Positions 17,034 through 25,355 are shown, counted from the first letter of the stretch. The stretch is 33,418 nucleotides of DNA from CAZQYB01 sp964597535 (GCA_964597535.1 CAZQYB010000007.1:1-33418); one strand, 5' to 3'. Numbers and translations are program-made. Notes: generated by a model not told the origin, from the sequence alone.

Positions 17034-17897
17034 CTATTTGCCAAGCTCGTTTTCAGAAGGTTTAACGCCCACAATGCCGATGCCCAGTTGATTTGCAAGC
17101 TTTATTGTCTCGGGTTTGTCGATGATTATCGTCTTATCCGATTCTACAACGAGACATTTTGCCCGGTTATTAGCTAAGCTTCTGATAGTATCAGGTCCGA
17201 CACACGGAACATCGAATCGCTCATCCTGATTTGGTTTCGAGGTCTTGATAAGTGTCCAGCCGCCGGATTTGCAGAACTGCCCTGCCCGCTCAATCATTTC
17301 CGCTGTGCCTTCTATTGCCTCGACTGCAATTATTTCTCTTTCTTTGACGGCAATCGCCTGGCCTATATCCAGTTCGCCGAGCTTTTTAACTATCTGCCAG
17401 CCAAACTTAATGTCATCTTTGACTGATGGACCCAGTTGTGTCTGTGTCATTACTCCCTCCGTTGCGAGGTGTTCTTTGCAGTACACTGTTGAATTCTCCA
17501 ATATTATTCCGCTGCTGGCCAGCTCGTCGGCCACGGCACTCAAGAGCGAATTGTTCAATTTGCTTTTCCTGCGCAGCCGCCAGTAATATATTCTGAACGC
17601 CCGCCAGTCAGGCAAATACCTCATGATTCGCCAGGGTGTAAAAAGTTTCGATTTTGCGACCCGTCCGACCATAACAGTTCTGGTTACCCCATGTTTTCTT
17701 AACTTGCGTATCCAGGTGCCCGGCCGGGCAACCGCAACTTTATAAAAGACATCGACTTCGCCGGCCAGAGCGGGCTCCGCGTTATTTGCCAGGCTGACGC
17801 AGATTATTTTTAGCCGTGCCCGTTTGGCACCGGCGGCTACAATAGAAGGCAATCTGCCCTCTCCGGCAATCAAGCCAAGTACATTTTCAGTATTCAT
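17034..17897 (-). CDS. lpxI: UDP-2,3-diacylglucosamine pyrophosphatase LpxI
   Basis: LpxI (DUF1009) hydrolyses UDP-2,3-diacylglucosamine to lipid X, the fourth step of lipid A synthesis, in the cytoplasm at the inner membrane; it replaces LpxH in many lineages. The 287-residue length fits. Visible family motifs are GLIAGEGRLPSIVA at the N-terminus, TVMVGRVAKSKLF, AVKEREIIAVEAIEGTAEMI, and the C-terminal KPNQDERFDVPCVGPDTI holding conserved Asp residues of the catalytic domain. It follows lpxD in the same direction with an 81-base gap. A short hairpin (ATGGT/ACCAT) immediately precedes the start codon and may weaken initiation, though its arms are only five bases. No strong ribosome site is visible. 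Confidence 0.93.
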   Translation of the reverse strand: MNTENVLGLIAGEGRLPSIVAAGAKRARLKIICVSLANNAEPALAGEVDVFYKVAVARPGTWIRKLRKHGVTRTVMVGRVAKSKLFTPWRIMRYLPDWRAFRIYYWRLRRKSKLNNSLLSAVADELASSGIILENSTVYCKEHLATEGVMTQTQLGPSVKDDIKFGWQIVKKLGELDIGQAIAVKEREIIAVEAIEGTAEMIERAGQFCKSGGWTLIKTSKPNQDERFDVPCVGPDTIRSLANNRAKCLVVESDKTIIIDKPETIKLANQLGIGIVGVKPSENELGK

Positions 17898-17978
17898 AAT
17901 GGTATTTGAGACACCATAGTTTTCAAATCACAACTCGCCTCCGGCAGGGCAGAATACAAACGGTAAACAACCGGTTAC

Positions 17979-19040
17979 CTATTGTTCGGCTGGCTTTTCA
18001 GAGTCAGCATTGTAAAATGAGACAATTTGTTCTATCTGAGTTTGAAGATTTCGAATGTTTTCCCTTATTGCAGGCAGGTATTGTATCATACTGTACGCTC
18101 GCTTACCTTGATTTGCCTCGATAGCGGGTGAACCTAACACCGCTTTGCCGTCGGGAATATTGTTAATAACACCGGCTTGGGCGGCAATGGTAACATTGTT
18201 TCCAATGTTGATATGGCCGACAATCCCAGCTTGGCCGCCGACCACGCAATGATGTCCGAGCGTAGTTGAGCCGGCAATACCTACCTGAGCTACAAGCAAA
18301 CAGTGTGCACCGATTTTTGCACCGTGACCTATTGCAACCATGTCACCCAGCTTACTGCCTTGGCCTATAACGGTATCGCCGAGTGTGCCTCGTTCGATTC
18401 CGCAGCAGGTGCCGATTTCCACATCATCTTCTATCACCGTAATACCGGTCTGTGGTATTTTGTGATGTACACCTTTATGGCTGGCATAGCTGAAGCCGTC
18501 TTCACCGATTGTTGAATTTGCGTTTATAATCGCACGATTGCCTATTTCACAGCCATCGTAGATGGTGACATTTGGATAGATTATGCAGTCGTTGCCGATT
18601 TGTACACCCTCTCCGATGTGGACACTGGGATAAATTATGCAGCCGTCCCCCACTTTTGCCTCGTCGGCTATTGTCACGAAGTCGTGAATATGACAATCTG
18701 CGCCGATTTTTGCACTATCTGAAATTGAAGCTCGCGGGCTGATTCCGACTTTTTTGTGCTTGCGATGGCCGTGCAGTAAGACCATAATCTGCATAAAAGC
18801 GTAGTAAGGGTCCTCGGCTACCAAAAGAGGAACGGACGTATTGGTTGTTTCTTTGCCTACGATTACGGCACTGGCTTTGGTTGTTTGCAGATACCTTTCG
18901 TATTTGGCGTTGGCCAAAAAGCTAATATCACCCTCACCGGCACGGCCGAGCGTCGAGGCCGACCTTATTGCCACATTAGGGTCGCCGCAAACCCGCCCAT
19001 CCACATATTTGGCTAATTCGCCCAAAGTTCTTGTCTGCAT
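17979..19040 (-). CDS. lpxD: UDP-3-O-acylglucosamine N-acyltransferase LpxD
   Basis: LpxD adds the second hydroxyacyl chain to UDP-3-O-acylglucosamine using acyl-ACP in lipid A synthesis. The N-terminal uridine-binding domain is TLGELAKYVDGRVCGDP...GDISFLANAKYERYL. A left-handed hexapeptide-repeat helix fills about 95-310, with NSTIGEDGFSY and VAIGHGAKIG, the latter holding the likely catalytic His; a helical C-terminus follows. ATG 19040 is preferred over ATG 19070 because GAGGG lies 7 bases upstream and homologues start close to TLGELA. A strong promoter at 19111-19138 should begin transcription about 64 bases upstream, so lpxD appears to head the minus-strand glycan operon running towards 3543. 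Confidence 0.93.
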   Translation of the reverse strand: MQTRTLGELAKYVDGRVCGDPNVAIRSASTLGRAGEGDISFLANAKYERYLQTTKASAVIVGKETTNTSVPLLVAEDPYYAFMQIMVLLHGHRKHKKVGISPRASISDSAKIGADCHIHDFVTIADEAKVGDGCIIYPSVHIGEGVQIGNDCIIYPNVTIYDGCEIGNRAIINANSTIGEDGFSYASHKGVHHKIPQTGITVIEDDVEIGTCCGIERGTLGDTVIGQGSKLGDMVAIGHGAKIGAHCLLVAQVGIAGSTTLGHHCVVGGQAGIVGHINIGNNVTIAAQAGVINNIPDGKAVLGSPAIEANQGKRAYSMIQYLPAIRENIRNLQTQIEQIVSFYNADSEKPAEQ

Positions 19041-19110
19041 ATAAACGCCCTCATCTTCAATATCCGGCATTGCCTATTCCCATAACCTGTCAAGTAATAC
19101 TCAACAAGAT

Positions 19111-19138
19111 ATTATATCAAAACGACCAGCTTGGTCAA
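19111..19138 (-). promoter_or_regulatory. Sigma70-type promoter upstream of lpxD
   Basis: On the minus strand the sequence reads TTGACC (19133-19138), a 16-base spacer, and TATAAT (19111-19116). The -10 box is perfect and the -35 box matches five of six consensus positions. The expected start point is near 19104, giving a leader of about 64 bases before lpxD. The -35 box adjoins the left arm of the inverted repeat at 19138-19201. This suggests that lpxD and the genes after it can be transcribed independently of the GT9 and mnmA genes upstream. Confidence 0.7.
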
Positions 19139-19201
19139 CCCCGTTAGAAAACTTCCTCTTTCCTAACGTATCCTTATCTCGTTTGGAATTTCTAACGGGG
19201 T
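19138..19201. repeat. 13-bp inverted repeat between small ORF and lpxD
   Basis: ACCCCGTTAGAAA at 19138-19150 is exactly inverted as TTTCTAACGGGGT at 19189-19201, with 38 bases between. An internal CCTAAC at 19172-19177 partly matches the arm, so a smaller nested hairpin is also possible. A second hairpin GACCA-GCT-TGGTC lies next to it at 19124-19136. The loop is too long for a classical intrinsic terminator and no T tract follows. The element could be a small non-autonomous mobile palindrome, a long-loop attenuator, or a regulator site next to the lpxD promoter. Confidence 0.7.
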
Positions 19202-19320
19202 CAACTACTTAGCTTTCGCAAAGCCAAAACAGCCATTTTTGCAGGGGCCAAGGTGCCTTTTATTGCATTTGGGAAGCCGCCGTAAGATTGCCATAGCTCA
19301 GGCCCATTTTTGAATGTCAC
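19201..19320 (-). CDS. Possible 39-residue ORF coupled to the GT9 gene
   Basis: GTG 19318-19320 overlaps the TGA of the glycosyltransferase gene (GTGA), a common translational-coupling arrangement. The frame runs 39 codons to TGA at 19201-19203. The peptide contains NGPELWQSYGGFPNAIKG and ends with a hydrophobic-basic stretch, KMAVLALRKLSS. Its composition looks protein-like rather than random, but I recognise no family. The stop codon lies at the edge of the inverted repeat, so it could also be the remnant of a longer gene cut by that element. Low confidence as a functional gene. Confidence 0.3.
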   Translation of the reverse strand: MTFKNGPELWQSYGGFPNAIKGTLAPAKMAVLALRKLSS

Positions 19321-20369
19321 CCTGTTAAAACCTCCAGAAGCTTCTGTTGCAACCTCACCGAGGGTCTCTTAGTAAAAGCCGTTGTATGGTTTGCAAATAC
19401 TGATACGGCCGGCCCTATGGGTTTATACACATCCGGGTCAGTGGGCCCAAAAACAGCGACTGTCTTAACCCCTAATCCCGCCGCCAAATGCGTAATCCCG
19501 CTATCATTGCCTAAAAAAGCATCCGCACAACTCAAGAGCCCCAAAACCTGCGTCAAAGACAAGTCTGTCAGGCACTTTGCCGCGCTGGTTATATTTTTAA
19601 TTGCAGCATCGCTGAATCTCTCTAACTCAGCAGGGCCAAGCAGGAATACTACCTCGATATTTTTTGAACCAAGCTCTTTGGCTATAGCCAGAAAATTTTC
19701 CGAATGCCAGCATTTGTCCACACCGCCACTGCCGGGCTGAATTACCACCAGTTTCTCAAAAGAATCAAGGCCTGTTTCTTTCAGCAGTTCTCTGCTCCTG
19801 TTTACGTCCACTTCGGTGGCTTTTATTAGAACATCATCAGGCCGAGTCCGCCAGGGTTCCAAAGACAGACCACTTTGGCTGATAAATTGCTGTATATAAA
19901 AATCAGTTATATGTCCTGGGAACTTTTTGGGCAGCTTCGTGGGTAAAGTTATAACTTCTGCGCTGTGGCTGCAATTGGCGGTGAAGATGAGGTTTTGTTC
20001 AAAGTCGCTGTTCGGCTGACCCAAAAACGTAATAATCCAGGCGTAATCGGCAAAAACATTTATTAAAGGGTCGCCGTCCGCCAGGTCGAACGTTTTTGTT
20101 TCAGCAAATAGCCGATGCAAATCGACCGCGTCCATCGAACGGATGCCATCGACACAGGTCCTGCCGGGGAAAATGCCGATATATTTGGTGTGTCCAAGGA
20201 TATCAACTCTGCCCAATCCAAGGTAATCTTTCATAAATTCAGCTAACGGCAGAGTCAATATACAATCGCCGATTGCACCCGGCTGCAATATTACCCCACA
20301 CCGAGCTTGCTGAGCCACTTCAACTCCTTTTTCCTTCAGTAACTTTAAGATGTCATTGTTTGCCTGCAT
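19317..20369 (-). CDS. Family 9 (ADP-heptose-type) glycosyltransferase
   Basis: This 350-residue protein has the GT9 pattern. The N-terminal domain is CGVILQPGAIGDCILTLPLAEFMKDYLG, like the PGALGD loop of heptosyltransferases. The C-terminal domain has VVIQPGSGGVDKCWHSENFLAIAKEL and CADAFLGNDSGITHLAAGLGVKTVAVFGPTDP, the donor-binding segment with the conserved DSG. These enzymes usually add heptose to Kdo or extend the LPS inner core. ATG 20369 is preferred to the TTG six bases earlier; neither has a strong ribosome site. It follows mnmA by 40 bases and precedes the lipid A genes, consistent with outer-membrane glycolipid assembly. The exact sugar is not determinable. Confidence 0.88.
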   Translation of the reverse strand: MQANNDILKLLKEKGVEVAQQARCGVILQPGAIGDCILTLPLAEFMKDYLGLGRVDILGHTKYIGIFPGRTCVDGIRSMDAVDLHRLFAETKTFDLADGDPLINVFADYAWIITFLGQPNSDFEQNLIFTANCSHSAEVITLPTKLPKKFPGHITDFYIQQFISQSGLSLEPWRTRPDDVLIKATEVDVNRSRELLKETGLDSFEKLVVIQPGSGGVDKCWHSENFLAIAKELGSKNIEVVFLLGPAELERFSDAAIKNITSAAKCLTDLSLTQVLGLLSCADAFLGNDSGITHLAAGLGVKTVAVFGPTDPDVYKPIGPAVSVFANHTTAFTKRPSVRLQQKLLEVLTG

Positions 20370-20409
20370 AGTCAAAAGCTAAATTTCAAAGCATCCTGAG
20401 CACTTGTTA

Positions 20410-21465
20410 TCAATCAGTCGCCTTGTCAATCCACGCACCACCAACAACTCTATTGCCGTTTCCTTCATTGACGTAAAAAGCAGCAAGCTGGCCCGGCGTT
20501 ATAGCGAGATTAGGCCCATCAAACTCAACGACAACACCATTTTCTTGTGGAAAAACCCTCGCAGCAGTGCCACTGTCGTTGTAGCGTATTTTCACAGTTG
20601 CCCTGAAAGGCGACTTCGGCTCAATGCTGAGCCAATTTGCCTCCGTCGCCCACAGCTTGCTTTGCATGACTTCTTCTTTTGGGCCGAGGGTGACCGTATT
20701 GCTTTCAGCATCGATTTTCACCACGTAGTAAGGCGTGCCCATTGCGACCTGCAGGCCGCGTCTTTGACCGATGGTAAATCTGTGCACGCCTTTATGCTCG
20801 CCCAGAACGTTGCCGCTGCTGTCGATGATTTTCCCTGCTCGGGCGAGTTCCGGGCACTGCTGTTCAAGCGTGGTAACATAGTCGTCGTTGGGTATGAAGC
20901 ATATTTCCTGAGATTCCTGTCTTCGGCCAATTTCCAGATGGAACTTTGCGGCCAACTCTCGCGTCTGGTTTTTAGAATGCTCTGCCAACGGGAAAATGAT
21001 ATGACCCAATACATCTCTTTTAATCATTGCCAAAGCGTAAGATTGGTCTTTAGCTGTATCGGCGGCCTCATACAGACCGACGCTGTTGTTGACCCGGATA
21101 ATCCTTGCGTAATGGCCTGTGGCGAGCAAATCCGCCTCGTTATTTCTCGCAAAATCCCACAACCTGCCAAATTTGATGTATCTGTTGCAAAGAACACACG
21201 GGTTAGGCGTCCGACCTTGCTTGTATTCATTGCAGAAATAATCAAGAATGCGTTCGAAGTCTTGACGAAGGTCCAGCACGTGAAGCTCTATACCCAGTTT
21301 GCCGGCAACAGCTTCGGCATCTGCCTGGACATTCTTGGCCTGGTTGTTGGTAATCATAAACACACCTGCGCACTCGAAGCCGGCCTCGAGCAGCAATGCC
21401 GCAGCGGTTGAACTATCCAGTCCGCCGCTAAGTGCAACAAAAACTTTGTTCCTTTTGCCGACCAT
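20410..21465 (-). CDS. mnmA: tRNA-specific 2-thiouridylase MnmA
   Basis: MnmA thiolates uridine 34 of tRNA-Lys, -Glu and -Gln in the cytoplasm, using ATP and sulfur relayed from a cysteine desulfurase. The 351-residue protein shows the PP-loop VALSGGLDSSTAAALL, the first active Cys in GRTPNPCVLCNRYIKFG, ATGHYAR, KDQSYAL, the second active Cys in SQEICFIPNDDY, and the C-terminal HRFTIGQRRGL and ITPGQLAAFY motifs. ATG 21465 fits the normal family start; a TTG 33 bases upstream lacks support. The gene is a housekeeping tRNA enzyme placed between a secreted repeat protein and lipid A genes, 49 bases after the former, so it is probably co-transcribed with it. Confidence 0.95.
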   Translation of the reverse strand: MVGKRNKVFVALSGGLDSSTAAALLLEAGFECAGVFMITNNQAKNVQADAEAVAGKLGIELHVLDLRQDFERILDYFCNEYKQGRTPNPCVLCNRYIKFGRLWDFARNNEADLLATGHYARIIRVNNSVGLYEAADTAKDQSYALAMIKRDVLGHIIFPLAEHSKNQTRELAAKFHLEIGRRQESQEICFIPNDDYVTTLEQQCPELARAGKIIDSSGNVLGEHKGVHRFTIGQRRGLQVAMGTPYYVVKIDAESNTVTLGPKEEVMQSKLWATEANWLSIEPKSPFRATVKIRYNDSGTAARVFPQENGVVVEFDGPNLAITPGQLAAFYVNEGNGNRVVGGAWIDKATD

Positions 21466-21514
21466 TTTGACTTTCACGTAAGAGAATAACGTAGTCAAAA
21501 ATACAAGATACGAA

Positions 21515-24118
21515 TTAATCCTGAGGATAAATAATTATACGGTCGTGGATGATAGTTACTAAATCGTTTTTGTCGTCGCCTGTAACATCAGCGATTTTCA
21601 GCTCTCGCGGCTCAACACTGGATTTGCCGTGCCTTTCAGTGTTGCGAAAACTTTTCTGCTCGAATACCTTAAAGCGCATCGCGGGGATTGGCTTTAGCTC
21701 GCTGTCGAGTGCCAGTATTTCAATGTGATTGCGGTTGTATTCGACCATAATAATATCGGGCCGACCGTCAGAGTTAATATCTCCCGCTATCAGATTGCCA
21801 TATACGCCGTCTTTTATCTTCGTCTCATAACTGAACTGCTGTTCCAAATGGTGAGGGACATTGTTACCCCTCGGCGGCGTAATAAGTGCAAACTTCTCAC
21901 TGTCGAACAACAGTATGCTTTTGACGTCGTTGCCGGCAAGTGGTTCAAACAGGACCTTTAGGTGTGTGGCGTCATTCCATTTGCCGACATCTAATTCTTT
22001 CACAAACCGGTAGGTTTTATCATCGCCGGCATTGAGTATCTGGAGTTGTCCTTTCTGACCATCGAGCAGCAGGATAGCGGGTTGGTCTGCTGATTTTCCC
22101 CCGTTAATACGCCTGTTAGTCCGTAAGTCCTTGGGACTCCGCCGCAAGGCGTCCCCAAGCGGACTTACGGAGGACTCCATAGGAGAAGCGTATGTATCCA
22201 TATCAAAAGCTGCGACGGCTGATATCTTGTTCTCTGTGCTTTTGGCATTATATTGGTCGATGACGCTCCAGGCCTGCCCCCTGGCAAAAACCAGACTCCT
22301 GGCAAAATTCTTCTGTGCCACCAGTAGCTCTTTGCCGGCCTGGTCGTCCACATCGGCAATCGCTATTGAACTCAGACTTGCGTCTTTAATCAGACTGGCC
22401 TGTGCTCCGGGTGAATCAATTACTTCAAAAACTCCTTTCTCTGTCTGACGTACTAATATGGGAGATTCATATTTGACAAATATCAAGGCGTCCTGCAAAC
22501 CGTCCTGGTCAACGTCGAGCACTTTCAAACCATCCGGGTTGGAAGTGAGTTTCTTCAGTTCCAAAGGATGCCTGGTTTCAGTGACTTCTGAAGGATTAGC
22601 TTCCTGTTTGGCTGCCGTACCGAGGTCATAAATAACCCTCATAGTCCTGATATCGTTGACGTCCTTGGATACGTAAACGCAGTCGATATTACCATCGGAG
22701 TCGATGTCGGCAAGCTCCATTGCCACCGGCTCACCGGATAATTTGACGGGTTGGGGGAACGATAATCTTTCGTTTTCAAATTTGCTTATACCAATTATCT
22801 TTTCCTTAACGCTCAAAACGGCAAGCTCGGCTTTGTCGTCACCGTCAATGTCTGCGGCAGACAAACCGGCGGTATCGGCAAAGGCGGGAAATCGCACGGG
22901 CTCAGCTAAACCGTGCTTCGCTATTTGTTTATAGAAAACAAGTTCCGCAGCTCCCGGCTCGCTTATCGTGATGTCCACCAAACCGTCACCATCAAAATCG
23001 CCGACCACCAAATCCCGCTTTGTATTTTCTTTACCCGAAACGAGAGGATAAAACAGGATAGGCCAATCGCCCCCACGTCCTCTTGTCGAAGACAAGAGCG
23101 GGGGCTTTTCAGCGGCAAATTTATAACAGATTAATCGCTTACTTACAGCGTCAACCGTCAGCATTTCGTCACCAGCTGCGGCGTCTATGTTTGCAAACTT
23201 CAGCGTCCACGGCTTTTCGATAAAATATTGTACCTGCGGCCCCAGTTGTCCTGTTTCGAGACCGAACCTGACGTGAACCCGCTTTTCGGGGTCATTTGTT
23301 ATAAGAATAAGGTCGTTTATATTGTCCCCGTTCAAATCGGTCACTTCGATGCCGAGCAGACGTGAGGTAGTGGGGTATTTAACCGGTTCTGCCAATGAGC
23401 CGTCCTCTTTTTGCAAAATAACATAAACAGCGTCGCGTGCAGCCAGAGCAAGGTCGTCGGCGCCATCGTTATTCAAGTCGGCACATACGAGCGCCGTAGA
23501 GGTTACGAGTCCCTCGTCAATTTTAATTTTCCTTCTTGTTCGCCAGCTCAGTGTCTTTGCCCCCCCTTCTTGCTTTCGCAAGAAAGCAGGGGGGGCTGTT
23601 TTGGCTTCGCCGACCTTTTGCAATATTACATAGAGACCTTTTGGCTCACCGTAAAAGGCCAGGTCTGTCATCCCGTCGGAATTCAAATCTCCACAAACGA
23701 AACTGAAGACTCTTTGTGAGACAGCCACAGCCTGTTTCTCAAAACGAGTAGGGGGGCTGAGTAGGTTTACATCTACGTCCTCGGGGTCAACGGCTACCGC
23801 TGTTTCGGCCGGACCGACAGCTTTTTTTTGAATCAAGACTTCTATCTTGGCTTTTCTGTTGTTCACAACTGCAATATCATTTCGGCCGTCGCCATTAAGA
23901 TCGGCAATCCTCAGGCATTTTATACCCAAGTCCTGCTTGATTATTTCTATTTCGTCAAATCCGTAGTATGCTGAGATATTATTAGGGTCCACATTTGAGT
24001 CGGTCTGTTCAGCATTCACATTTGGTTCTGGTATTGCGACCTCTTCGCAGACCAGGGGCCTGTTGCGAAAAATCGAGATTACAAGGACAGTTGCGATTAT
24101 CGTTTTAATTAGCTGCAC
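21515..24118 (-). CDS. Large exported FG-GAP/VCBS repeat protein
   Basis: This 867-residue protein starts with a hydrophobic export segment (LIKTIIATVLVISIF, then VCEE). It contains about eleven FG-GAP/VCBS-type calcium-binding repeats, for example IADLNGDGRNDIAVV, CGDLNSDGMTDLAF, VGDFDGDGLVDITI, LADIDSDGNIDCVYV and AGDINSDGRPDIIMV, which usually fold as a beta-propeller. No enzymatic domain is seen. The start is GTG 24118, with a strong GGAGGA site 7 bases away. Three GC-rich palindromes inside the gene (22121-22170, 23069-23105, 23559-23596) encode low-complexity linkers (LGDALRRSPKDLR, PPLLSSTRGRGG, PPAFLRKQEGG) between repeats while keeping the frame. It probably works outside the inner membrane as a binding or adhesion protein; its partner is unknown. 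Confidence 0.88.
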   Translation of the reverse strand: MQLIKTIIATVLVISIFRNRPLVCEEVAIPEPNVNAEQTDSNVDPNNISAYYGFDEIEIIKQDLGIKCLRIADLNGDGRNDIAVVNNRKAKIEVLIQKKAVGPAETAVAVDPEDVDVNLLSPPTRFEKQAVAVSQRVFSFVCGDLNSDGMTDLAFYGEPKGLYVILQKVGEAKTAPPAFLRKQEGGAKTLSWRTRRKIKIDEGLVTSTALVCADLNNDGADDLALAARDAVYVILQKEDGSLAEPVKYPTTSRLLGIEVTDLNGDNINDLILITNDPEKRVHVRFGLETGQLGPQVQYFIEKPWTLKFANIDAAAGDEMLTVDAVSKRLICYKFAAEKPPLLSSTRGRGGDWPILFYPLVSGKENTKRDLVVGDFDGDGLVDITISEPGAAELVFYKQIAKHGLAEPVRFPAFADTAGLSAADIDGDDKAELAVLSVKEKIIGISKFENERLSFPQPVKLSGEPVAMELADIDSDGNIDCVYVSKDVNDIRTMRVIYDLGTAAKQEANPSEVTETRHPLELKKLTSNPDGLKVLDVDQDGLQDALIFVKYESPILVRQTEKGVFEVIDSPGAQASLIKDASLSSIAIADVDDQAGKELLVAQKNFARSLVFARGQAWSVIDQYNAKSTENKISAVAAFDMDTYASPMESSVSPLGDALRRSPKDLRTNRRINGGKSADQPAILLLDGQKGQLQILNAGDDKTYRFVKELDVGKWNDATHLKVLFEPLAGNDVKSILLFDSEKFALITPPRGNNVPHHLEQQFSYETKIKDGVYGNLIAGDINSDGRPDIIMVEYNRNHIEILALDSELKPIPAMRFKVFEQKSFRNTERHGKSSVEPRELKIADVTGDDKNDLVTIIHDRIIIYPQD
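22121..22170. repeat. Palindromic element 1 inside FG-GAP gene
   Basis: CCGTAAGTCCTTGGG at 22121-22135 pairs with CCCAAGCGGACTTACGG at 22154-22170, the only mismatch being a two-base bulge. The centre folds further as GCC-GCAA-GGC. The element lies in frame and encodes a Pro/Arg-rich linker. Its arms are far longer than expected by chance in coding sequence. Confidence 0.75.
23069..23105. repeat. Palindromic element 2 inside FG-GAP gene
   Basis: An outer stem GCCCCC (23069-23074) pairs with GGGGGC (23100-23105). An inner eight-base stem CTCTTGTC (23080-23087) pairs with GACAAGAG (23091-23098) across a GAA loop, with a five-base bulge on one side. The minus-strand reading frame continues through it, adding a short Pro/Ser/Gly-rich linker. 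Confidence 0.75.
23559..23596. repeat. Palindromic element 3 inside FG-GAP gene
   Basis: An outer stem GCCCCCCC (23559-23566) pairs with GGGGGGGC (23589-23596), and an inner stem TTCTTGC (23567-23573) pairs with GCAAGAA (23578-23584). An alternative pairing GCTTTC-GCAA-GAAAGC (23572-23587) uses the same GCAA loop as element 1. The layout closely resembles element 2: a G/C-run outer stem, a bulge and a short inner hairpin. Confidence 0.78.
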
Positions 24119-24125
24119 AACAATA

Positions 24126-24131
24126 TCCTCC
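24126..24131 (-). promoter_or_regulatory. Ribosome-binding site deciding the GTG start of the FG-GAP gene
   Basis: GGAGGA on the minus strand ends seven bases before GTG 24118. It is one of the strongest ribosome sites in the window and fixes a non-ATG start. Confidence 0.75.
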
Positions 24132-24162
24132 AGGAAAAAATTGCCAGTTTATTCGGATAACC

Positions 24163-24191
24163 AGTATACACTGTTGTCGCAGCGACATCAA
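24163..24191 (-). promoter_or_regulatory. Candidate promoter for the FG-GAP gene
   Basis: The minus strand reads TTGATG (24186-24191), a 17-base spacer and TATACT (24163-24168). The -10 box matches five of six and the -35 box four of six consensus bases. The start point would be near 24156, giving a leader of about 38 bases that includes the strong ribosome site. mnmA and the GT9 gene may be carried on the same transcript. Confidence 0.5.
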
Positions 24192-24374
24192 CGATTTTGT
24201 CGGATATGAGCAGGGCTTTGTTAATCTCGGCGCGTAATTCATCGGCTGAGGCTTTTTGGCGTCTGAGGCTTTGTATGCGCGGATTTTACAAACTTTTTAC
24301 AAAGCTGAGGGGGTTTATGGGTTATACTAATCGCCCAGGGAGCTTAAATCTAAGCAAGATGAAGGAGAGATAAA

Positions 24375-25355
24375 GTGATAGGGTTCCAGAAAAGACTCGT
24401 TTGTTGTCTGGCGATGGCAGTAGTCTCTGCCATATTTACGGGGTGTGGCAATTCATCTCAGACTGTGTCTCAGGCGACAGATGGACCTGATGGTAAGTAT
24501 AGTGATGCCGAATTGGCCTCATCTGAATCTGCTCGTATGGTGAGCCCGACCTATGAACTGGCAGAACTGATAAAAAGATTTGAAAAGGACTATATGACCG
24601 GCGAGCAAAAAGCCAGTTTGGCGGCTGCAAAGACAGAGTGGTTGAGTCTCAAGGAAAGTGGTCATACGCGCTGGGGCTCAGAGAATTGGATGAAGGACCC
24701 AGACTGCTACAAGAGCCTGAACACATCCGAACTGGTTGAGGAGTGTTTTTCCCGAGCCATCTTCGCCAGCGAAATGGCCATTTATAATGAACCTTTTTTC
24801 GGATTGGAAAGTTTAAGAATCTTCCACAACGGATTCGCAGAATTGTTCAGGCGAGAAGACTTGTGGAAAGGGATTCTACATCTTTACGAACATCTGTCCT
24901 CAAAACTTACGCGTGAGGCCGACCTTACGCAAATTGTCACGGTCTCAGGACATTTTGACGAGCTGCGCAAGTTGTACATTCTTTCGCCACTCAAGGAGCA
25001 AGTAAAAGGCAGAGAGAGGATATTTTTGGCGGCGAACTTGCGTGTCCTCAAGAGATTCCAGTGGTACCTTGGAAACTATGACCCGGAGAGGCTCGGTACC
25101 GGTGGTTCTCCGGGGTTTTTTCGAGAGCCTTGCAGTGTTGCGCGGGTGGCATTGATGCTTGCAAAACAGGTAGATCCCCGAAGATACCTTCAAATCGAAC
25201 CCGCAATTACGAGGGTACGATGGACAGAGGAGCAGAACCCTGCAGATCTAAGGAGCTTTATTAATCTTGTTGTTACAAGTCTTAACGGCTTTGTTTCTGA
25301 GGAGGACATCAAGAATCTTCACTATCACGCAAAAGGGTTTAAGCCGAGCAGTTAG
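24375..25355 (+). CDS. Putative lipoprotein of unknown function
   Basis: This 326-residue protein starts with a basic n-region and hydrophobic core (MIGFQKRLVCCLAMAVVSAIF) ending in FTGCGNSS. FTGC resembles a lipobox, with Cys24 as the likely lipidated residue, although Phe at -3 is not typical. The mature part looks helical and soluble, with a Ser/Asp-rich tether up to about residue 55 and several aromatic segments such as HTRWGSENWMKDPDCYKS. I recognise no family. The start is GTG 24375 with AAGGAGA about six bases upstream. It is the only plus-strand gene between about 3.5 kb and the right edge, divergent from the FG-GAP gene and convergent with the TPR gene, so it has its own promoter. 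Confidence 0.7.
   Translation: MIGFQKRLVCCLAMAVVSAIFTGCGNSSQTVSQATDGPDGKYSDAELASSESARMVSPTYELAELIKRFEKDYMTGEQKASLAAAKTEWLSLKESGHTRWGSENWMKDPDCYKSLNTSELVEECFSRAIFASEMAIYNEPFFGLESLRIFHNGFAELFRREDLWKGILHLYEHLSSKLTREADLTQIVTVSGHFDELRKLYILSPLKEQVKGRERIFLAANLRVLKRFQWYLGNYDPERLGTGGSPGFFREPCSVARVALMLAKQVDPRRYLQIEPAITRVRWTEEQNPADLRSFINLVVTSLNGFVSEEDIKNLHYHAKGFKPSS

Noticed and set aside
20404..21411. Long plus-strand frame opposite mnmA
   Set aside because: It is the complement of a clear MnmA coding sequence and shows no protein motif.
24119..24290. Protein-like minus-strand stretch upstream of the FG-GAP gene
   Set aside because: It has no usable start codon and overlaps a good promoter, so it is not called as a gene.
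24296..24328. TTTACA and TATACT on the plus strand before the lipoprotein gene
   Set aside because: The spacing is 21 bases, too long for a standard promoter; the -10 alone is weak evidence.
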